Part shown: one piece after another, positions 7,787 to 11,251 of the stretch
Position numbering within the stretch: the stretch's first letter is position 1
Layout of the letters: every line of letters begins with the position of its first letter
Origin: Solobacterium sp.
GTDB lineage: Bacteria; Bacillota_I; Bacilli_A; Erysipelotrichales; Erysipelotrichaceae
NCBI GenBank assembly: GCA_017536845.1
Contig: JAFWCP010000126.1
Span: 1-11,251, forward strand
Length of the DNA: 11,251 nucleotides
Direction: 5' to 3'
Notes under the pieces: model-generated
Told to the model about the DNA's origin: nothing
Database searches by the model: none
Seen by the model: the letters and a program-made list of their open reading frames with translations, nothing else
Translations under genes and position numbers: made by a program

Positions 7787-8199
7787 GAAAAAATCCAAAT
7801 GATGTCATCAACGCCGCCAATGAGGCGATGTACCATCTTACCAGAGCGCAGGATCTGCTGAAGAGCGCCCGCGGCTGGGGTGTGGCCGACCTGATCGGGG
7901 GAGGCATTGTCATTTCCGCCATCAAGCGCAAGAAAATGCAGGATGCCGCGGATGCGATTCAGGACGCGATGCCGTATCTGCGGATTGTCGATGAATTCGC
8001 GCATCATGAATTCTCACAGTATGACCTGGAAAGCTTCGGTCTGGCCGGGCTGATTGATATTATCGGGGACAATGTCTTCTCGGATGTTTTTGCCCAGGAC
8101 CGCATCAAGCGGACGCTGGTAACGGTGGAAAACTGCATTGACTCACTGGACGGGGTGCTGGATGCCTTAAGCGACATGGCAATGAACCAACAGTATTGA
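7783..8199 (+). CDS. Conserved-looking hypothetical protein, coupled to ligA
   Basis: The protein has 138 aa and its ATG overlaps the ligA stop as ATGA, implying translational coupling; no strong separate SD is present. I do not assign a function. It is mostly helical, with heptad-like stretches at 8-30 and 50-66. The hallmark is a Gly-rich block, SARGWGVADLIGGGIVISAIKRKKMQDA (residues 28-55). I recall a similar SAxNWGxxDxxGGGxxxSxIKxxK pattern in small unannotated Bacillota proteins, but this is memory, not a search. There is no signal peptide or Cys pattern. The hydrophobic part of the block (36-47) is too short for a sure membrane span but could be a hairpin loop or peripheral membrane contact. 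Confidence 0.85.
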   Translation: MRKNPNDVINAANEAMYHLTRAQDLLKSARGWGVADLIGGGIVISAIKRKKMQDAADAIQDAMPYLRIVDEFAHHEFSQYDLESFGLAGLIDIIGDNVFSDVFAQDRIKRTLVTVENCIDSLDGVLDALSDMAMNQQY

Positions 8200-8232
8200 A
8201 ATCACCGTCTGATCACGGTAAAATTGTGCGTG

Positions 8233-8300
8233 CCGGCAGGTTTAAGGGAATGCTAAGAATTCTTTTGCGGCATTGGGCCCTTACCTGCGGTATACTTTTT
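8233..8300. other. Long imperfect hairpin after the pcrA-ligA operon, possible terminator
   Basis: The arms CCGGCAGGTTTAAGGG (8233-8248) and CCCTTACCTGCGG (8278-8290) pair with bulges. An inner pair AATGC/GCATT (8249-8253, 8270-8274) encloses the 10-bp palindrome AAGAATTCTT (8255-8264). A T5 run (8296-8300) follows 5 nt after the stem, which is less tight than a normal intrinsic terminator. The 161-nt gap 8200-8360 holds no gene that I can support. Confidence 0.4.
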
Positions 8301-8308
8301 GGGTATAC
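8290..8308. promoter_or_regulatory. Inverted repeat GTATAC-N7-GTATAC, possible operator or -10 region
   Basis: Two copies of the palindrome GTATAC (8290-8295, 8303-8308) are 13 bp apart. TATACT (8291-8296) and TATACA (8304-8309) resemble -10 boxes, but neither has a good -35 at 16-18 nt. A promoter for the membrane-protein gene at 8361 is expected in this area. The repeat could be a site for its regulator. Confidence 0.35.
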
Positions 8309-8320
8309 AGGCAAATGAGA

Positions 8321-8341
8321 TTCACATGCAGGTCATGTGAA
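8321..8341. promoter_or_regulatory. Perfect 8-bp inverted repeat just upstream of the SD
   Basis: The arms TTCACATG (8321-8328) and CATGTGAA (8334-8341) match perfectly around CAGGT. The right arm ends 8 nt before the GGAGG of the gene at 8361. It could be a DNA operator or an mRNA stem-loop affecting ribosome access. There is no T-run, so it is not a terminator. Confidence 0.5.
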
Positions 8342-8360
8342 GGATATATGGAGGTGTCTC

Positions 8361-9056
8361 ATGAGCGGTGAGAAGAAAGTCAAGGTAAGAAAAAAGAGCC
8401 ATCTTACCGGTGTAGTATTCTGGATCTGTTTCCTTCTGCTGGCGGTTCCGGTCGGGATTCTCGGCTGGATCCTGCTGTCATCGCAGCAGGATTCCGGGGC
8501 GCCGGTACTTGGCAACAGATATGACGGTGACCTGGATCCCGCCATTCACAAAACCCAGCTGGAGCAGATTGAAGCGGCCGTCCAGAGCATTGACGGTGTG
8601 GAAAGCACATTCGTGACAATGCCGACAGCGACATTGCGTGTCTATGCGGATATCCGTGATTATGACAATGCGGAGAGTGCCAACTGGATTGCGGATCAGA
8701 TTTACGGCAAAATTGCTTCCGTACTGGAACCGTCGGTCTACTTCACCCAGCATGACGGCAAGAAGATGTATGACCTGGAAGTGCATGTCTATACGACTGA
8801 CAATGGTGAAAGTGACAACTTTGTGTATGTCATCGGCACCAAGACGTCTTCGATGGAAGGCATGGTCAATCAGGTTGTATCTGAACCGGTGGATGCCGAA
8901 GTTGCCCAGAAGCTGAGAGATTCACTCAACCCTCAGCCCGAACCGGAAGAGGGCGGCGACATTGTCAGCGGCGTTGATGTGCAGCTTGATGAAAACGGCA
9001 ATCCGATCGAAGATAACGGTGAAAACGGCGAAAGCGGCGAAAACGGAGGAGAATAA
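8361..9056 (+). CDS. Unknown single-pass membrane protein with acidic Asn/Gly/Glu tail
   Basis: The protein has 231 aa from the ATG at 8361, selected because GGAGG (8350-8354) is 6 nt upstream; a GTG at 8337 would start inside the palindrome and has no SD. A Lys-rich start (EKKVKVRKK) is followed by one membrane helix (~15-40), predicting a cytoplasmic N-terminus and an outside C-terminus. The outer domain (~50-185) looks alpha/beta: QIEAAVQSIDGVESTFVTM, TLRVYADIRDY, IADQIYGKIASVL, then strands around YDLEVHVYTT and NFVYVIGTK. The tail (~195-231) is Pro/Glu-rich, then a run of NGE/SGE units. I do not recognise the family. The helix-strand rhythm faintly recalls small ring- or BON-like domains, a resemblance too weak to name. 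It is followed at once by a hairpin and rlmD. Confidence 0.85.
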   Translation: MSGEKKVKVRKKSHLTGVVFWICFLLLAVPVGILGWILLSSQQDSGAPVLGNRYDGDLDPAIHKTQLEQIEAAVQSIDGVESTFVTMPTATLRVYADIRDYDNAESANWIADQIYGKIASVLEPSVYFTQHDGKKMYDLEVHVYTTDNGESDNFVYVIGTKTSSMEGMVNQVVSEPVDAEVAQKLRDSLNPQPEPEEGGDIVSGVDVQLDENGNPIEDNGENGESGENGGE

Positions 9057-9078
9057 GAGGCAAGAGCTTGCCTCTTTT
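9055..9078 (+). promoter_or_regulatory. Hairpin between the membrane-protein stop and the rlmD start (weak terminator or SD-bridging stem)
   Basis: Perfect 10-bp arms AAGAGGCAAG (9055-9064) and CTTGCCTCTT (9067-9076) flank AG. The last base pairs would open to make a loop. It begins in the TAA stop codon of the upstream gene and ends 2 nt before the ATG at 9079. The T-run is only TTTT, so termination would be weak. GGAGG (9045-9049) lies just before it, and looping out the hairpin would put this SD 7 nt from that ATG. Confidence 0.6.
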
Positions 9079-10683
9079 ATGCTTATGGAGAAGAATGAAG
9101 TATACATCGGTACATGTACCGGCTATAACGAAGATGGTGCCGGTGTCGTCCGGATTGAAGGCATTGTGCTGTTTGTCAACGGCCTGTTAATGGGCGAGAC
9201 AGCGGAAATCGGCATCATGAAGATGAAGAAGAACTACGGCTATGGCCGGGTGGTGAGGCTGATCGAAGCATCTGAACACCGCTGCACGCCACGCTGTACG
9301 GTGTACAGGCAGTGCGGCGGCTGCACCCTTCAGCATATGGATGATGCCGAACAGAGACGGTTCAAGGAAGAAAAGGTGAAACTCTGCTTCCGGGCCAATG
9401 CCGGGATGGAAATTGAACCATTGCCGATTTTAAGGGACGAGCCGGTATGGAACTACCGCAACAAGGTGCAGATCCCCTGTGCCTATGAGCAGGGCAGGGT
9501 GAAGATGGGCTTTTACCGTACGCACACCAATGATATCGTGCCGTATGATGCCTGTATGGTGCAGACGGATTTATCCAATGAACTGACTGACTGGTTCAGA
9601 AAACATCTTGGTGAAGCAGCAAAACAGGTGCGGCATGTCCTGATCAAGCATGCCCATATGACCGACCAGGTCATGGTTGTCCTGGTTGTCCGCAAATACC
9701 CTTTTGTCAACAGTGAAGCAATCATTGATCAGCTGGTGCATGCATATAAGAATATCAGCAGTGTCGTCGTCATCGTCAACAAAAGAGAAGACAACGTCAT
9801 TCTGGACGGTCAGGAAATCTGTGTGTACGGAAATCCGTATATTGAAGAGGAACTGCTCGGCTGCCGTTTCCGGATCAGTGCCAGATCGTTTTATCAGATC
9901 AATCCGTACATGACAAAAAGGCTGTATGAAACAGCAATTGAATATGCCGGGTTAACCGGAAAGGAAATCCTGATTGACCTGTACTGCGGAACCGGAACCA
10001 TGGGCCTGATCGCGTCGAGCAAGGCAAAGAAAGTCTACGGTATCGAAATTGTTCCGGAAGCTGTCAAGGATGCGGAAAAGAATGCCGAGATCAATGGCAT
10101 TGAGAATATCCGTTTTCTGAATATGGACGCATCCAAAGGTGCACAGGCGATGATCCGTTCGAAAATCAAGGCGGATGCTGTCATCGTAGATCCTCCGAGG
10201 AAAGGGTGTTCGAAAGAGACTCTGGATGCGATTGTGACAATCTCACCGGAAAGGCTTGTGTATGTATCATGTGATCCGGCAACCCTGGCGAGGGATGTTG
10301 CCATCTTGCGTGAAAAAGGCTATGAACTGGAAAAGGTGCAGCCGGTTGATATGTTCCCGCAGACGACGCACGTCGAAACGGTTGTCTTGCTTTCCAAGGG
10401 TGAGATCGACTCGAAAAAGGTTCGGGTTGAGTTCTCTTTGGAAGATATGGATATGTCTGATTTTCAAGATAAGGCAACCTACACACAGATTAAAGACTAT
10501 GTGTTGGAGCATACCGGACTAAAGGTATCTAACCTGTATATCTCTCAAATCAAGAGAAAGTGCGGGTTGGAGGTCGGAAAGAACTACAATCTGCCGAAAG
10601 CGGAGGATTCCAGACAGCCCCAGTGTCCGCCTGAAAAAGAGAACGCAATCCGAGAAGCAATGAAATATTTTGGGATGATTTAA
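9079..10683 (+). CDS. rlmD: 23S rRNA (uracil-5)-methyltransferase RlmD/RlmCD (TrmA/RumA family) with foreign C-terminal extension
   Basis: The protein has 534 aa from the ATG at 9079; the ATG at 9085 is the alternative, and neither has an adjacent SD. A TRAM-like domain (~1-62) precedes the Fe-S Cys set C73, C79, C82 with C159 (VPYDAC) as likely fourth ligand. The SAM loop is LIDLYCGTGTMG (~298-309). DPPRKGC follows, then the catalytic Cys C398 in YVSCDPATLARD. E433 in DMFPQTTHVETVVLLS matches the general base near the very end of E. coli RlmD. Family proteins normally stop a few residues after this point. Here ~95 more residues follow, including VEFSLEDMDMSDFQ, YTQIKDYVLEHTGLKVSNLY, ISQIKRKCGLE and PQCPPEKENAIREA. 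I recall this tail from integrative elements of gut Bacillota that insert in rumA/rlmD. All catalytic residues are kept, so the enzyme is probably active. Confidence 0.93.
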   Translation: MLMEKNEVYIGTCTGYNEDGAGVVRIEGIVLFVNGLLMGETAEIGIMKMKKNYGYGRVVRLIEASEHRCTPRCTVYRQCGGCTLQHMDDAEQRRFKEEKVKLCFRANAGMEIEPLPILRDEPVWNYRNKVQIPCAYEQGRVKMGFYRTHTNDIVPYDACMVQTDLSNELTDWFRKHLGEAAKQVRHVLIKHAHMTDQVMVVLVVRKYPFVNSEAIIDQLVHAYKNISSVVVIVNKREDNVILDGQEICVYGNPYIEEELLGCRFRISARSFYQINPYMTKRLYETAIEYAGLTGKEILIDLYCGTGTMGLIASSKAKKVYGIEIVPEAVKDAEKNAEINGIENIRFLNMDASKGAQAMIRSKIKADAVIVDPPRKGCSKETLDAIVTISPERLVYVSCDPATLARDVAILREKGYELEKVQPVDMFPQTTHVETVVLLSKGEIDSKKVRVEFSLEDMDMSDFQDKATYTQIKDYVLEHTGLKVSNLYISQIKRKCGLEVGKNYNLPKAEDSRQPQCPPEKENAIREAMKYFGMI

Positions 10684-10704
10684 TCCCGTATTTTGGAGGT
10701 TCTT

Positions 10705-10950
10705 ATGGATAAGGTGATTTCTTGTGAGTTCAATATGGATACCGCCTGTGTGGAGCTTCGCTTCGCTGACGGCAGCATGATTTCCATTGACTGCACCGCT
10801 GTGGAGAACGAGGTAGCAGACAATATGTATCAGAGATCAGAGCTTGACTATCTGATTTACAATGATCCGGCAGCCTATGCAGATTTAATCCTCAACGGCA
10901 ATGCGGAAACCTACTTGAAAACCGTAACAGAATATAAACCTTTGGATTGA
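10705..10950 (+). CDS. Small DUF6061-like protein, element-associated
   Basis: The protein has 81 aa. The ATG at 10705 is preceded by GGAGG (10695-10699) at 5 nt, which excludes the upstream TTG at 10693. It begins 21 nt after the rlmD stop, so the two are probably cotranscribed. The sequence has an N-terminal beta-rich half (VISCEFNMDTACVELRFADGSMISIDCTAVE) and a helical half with YQRSELDYLIYNDPAAYADLILNG. I associate this pattern with DUF6061, a small family frequent in gut Bacillota mobile elements. That link is from memory and its function is unknown. There is no membrane segment. A strong terminator follows. Confidence 0.85.
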   Translation: MDKVISCEFNMDTACVELRFADGSMISIDCTAVENEVADNMYQRSELDYLIYNDPAAYADLILNGNAETYLKTVTEYKPLD

Positions 10951-10969
10951 TTGCCAAAGATAAAGCAAG

Positions 10970-11012
10970 CCGCCTGTGCGGGCATGAGAAATGCTCGTAC
11001 AGGCGGTTTTTT
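10970..11012 (+). terminator. Strong intrinsic terminator after the DUF6061-like gene
   Basis: A 16-bp stem (10970-10985 with 10991-11006, ends CCGCCTGT/ACAGGCGG) contains G-U pairs and has the 5-nt loop GAGAA. Six T follow (11007-11012). It ends the transcript that runs from the membrane-protein/rlmD region and isolates the downstream tetR-type gene. Confidence 0.93.
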
Positions 11013-11051
11013 GGGTAGTGGATGTTGGCATAGAATTAGATTTTTAATTAC

Positions 11052-11098
11052 TTGACCGAATCGGTTATCGGTGCTATACTATGAATAACCGAATCGGT
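11052..11098 (+). promoter_or_regulatory. Promoter with twin TetR-type operators
   Basis: TTGACC (-35, 11052-11057) and TATACT (-10, 11075-11080) are separated by 17 nt. The 11-mer ACCGAATCGGT, itself a near-perfect palindrome, occurs at 11055-11065 over the -35 and again at 11088-11098 just past the -10. The copies are 33 bp apart, about three helix turns, so bound dimers would sit on the same face. The downstream SD AAGGAG (11106-11111) serves the regulator. This is a classic autorepression layout. Confidence 0.9.
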
Positions 11099-11118
11099 CA
11101 CTTGAAAGGAGAAATTAA

Positions 11119-11251
11119 ATGGACAAATTTTTTGCACTAAGCGAGGAAAAGCAAATTACCATCATCAATGCGGCACTCCAGTGCTTGGGTAAGTTTGGAT
11201 ATGATAAGGCTTCTGTCAACGTTATTGCTGTAACGGCGCATATTTCAAAGG
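11119..11251 (+). CDS. TetR/AcrR-family transcriptional regulator, 3' end outside window
   Basis: Only the first 44 codons are visible. The ATG at 11119 has AAGGAG 7 nt upstream. The start reads MDKFFALSEEKQITIINAAL, then CLGKFGYDKASVNVIAVTAHISK. This is the standard TetR N-terminal DNA-binding fold: helix 1 (IINAALQCLGKFGY), the Ala/Ser-Val turn, and the start of the helix-turn-helix (VIAVTAHISKG). Most relatives have DIA where this one has VIA. The ligand-binding part is missing, so the inducer and target cannot be told. Such regulators often control a neighbouring efflux or ABC transporter, which would lie beyond the window. The paired operators in front indicate self-regulation. Confidence 0.9.
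   Translation, partial: MDKFFALSEEKQITIINAALQCLGKFGYDKASVNVIAVTAHISK

Larger units (their letters stand above)
10369..11251 (+). mobile_element. Left edge of a putative integrative element inserted in the 3' end of rlmD
   Basis: The boundary is inferred from the end of RlmD homology: the conserved HVETVVLLS codons (10369-10395) are the likely attachment core, as they can be shared by host and element. Everything after them is extra to the family: the C-terminal extension, a DUF6061-like gene, a terminator and a TetR regulator gene. By eye this stretch is more AT-rich and uses codons unlike the genes before it. No integrase or second attachment site is in the window, so the element's size and type are unknown. 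Confidence 0.6.

Noticed and set aside
8204..8219. Short hairpin ACCGT-N6-ACGGT after the small gene
   Set aside because: It has only five base pairs and no T-run on either strand, so I do not call it a terminator.
8255..8264. Palindrome AAGAATTCTT as an independent site
   Set aside because: A 10-bp palindrome is expected by chance at this scale, and it lies in the loop of the larger hairpin.
8337..8360. GTG start for the membrane protein
   Set aside because: It begins inside the right arm of a palindrome without an SD, whereas ATG 8361 has GGAGG at ideal spacing.
8962..9078. In-frame upstream extension of rlmD
   Set aside because: It would overlap the tail of the membrane-protein gene in another frame and add a sequence foreign to RlmD. 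The TRAM-like domain begins right after 9079/9085.
1..11251. CRISPR arrays, tRNA or rRNA genes, insertion sequences
   Set aside because: I saw no regularly spaced repeats, cloverleaf-like segments, rRNA-like stretches or transposase motifs on either strand.

Overview
The window looks like the chromosome of a mid-GC, low-GC-lineage Gram-positive (Bacillota). The gene order pcrA-ligA-...-rlmD, the strong AAGGAG/GGAGG Shine-Dalgarno (SD) sites and the TATAAT promoters support this. A gut Erysipelotrichales-type organism would fit, but that placement is a guess. The last ~0.8 kb appears to be the edge of an integrated mobile element.

Layout. (1) 1-528, plus: the 3' part of a gene for a Gln/Asn/Ser/Gly-rich protein with short Leu-rich beads. 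(2) A two-way terminator hairpin at 562-588 is shared with a converging minus-strand operon (3286 down to 569). That operon holds an RlmI/RlmK-like SAM methyltransferase, a RluA-type pseudouridine synthase and a membrane-anchored VanY-like (M15B) peptidase. Its three genes overlap by 4 and 32 nt. (3) A 191-bp divergent control region (3287-3477) has two extended -10 promoters that form a perfect 10-bp inverted repeat, and a terminator-like hairpin in the pcrA leader. (4) 3478-8199, plus: pcrA, ligA and a small unknown gene that overlaps ligA by ATGA. (5) 8200-8360: a structured intergenic region with three separate inverted repeats. (6) 8361-9056: an unknown single-pass membrane protein. (7) 9079-10683: rlmD, whose start codon lies directly behind a hairpin that may bring a distant SD close. 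The rlmD 3' end carries about 95 extra codons after the normal C-terminus. (8) 10684-11251: a small DUF6061-like gene, a strong terminator, and a TetR-family regulator gene cut by the window end, with twin operators around its promoter.

How it fits together: the core is DNA repair and replication (PcrA, LigA) and RNA modification (three separate enzymes). The rlmD 3' end looks like an attachment site at which an integrative element replaced the tail of the host gene with its own coding sequence, so that a methyltransferase with the full catalytic set is still encoded. The points most worth checking are the element junction and its added domain, the doubled Tudor-like tail of PcrA, the loss of a zinc-ligand Asp in the VanY-like protein, and the hairpin-bridged start of rlmD.
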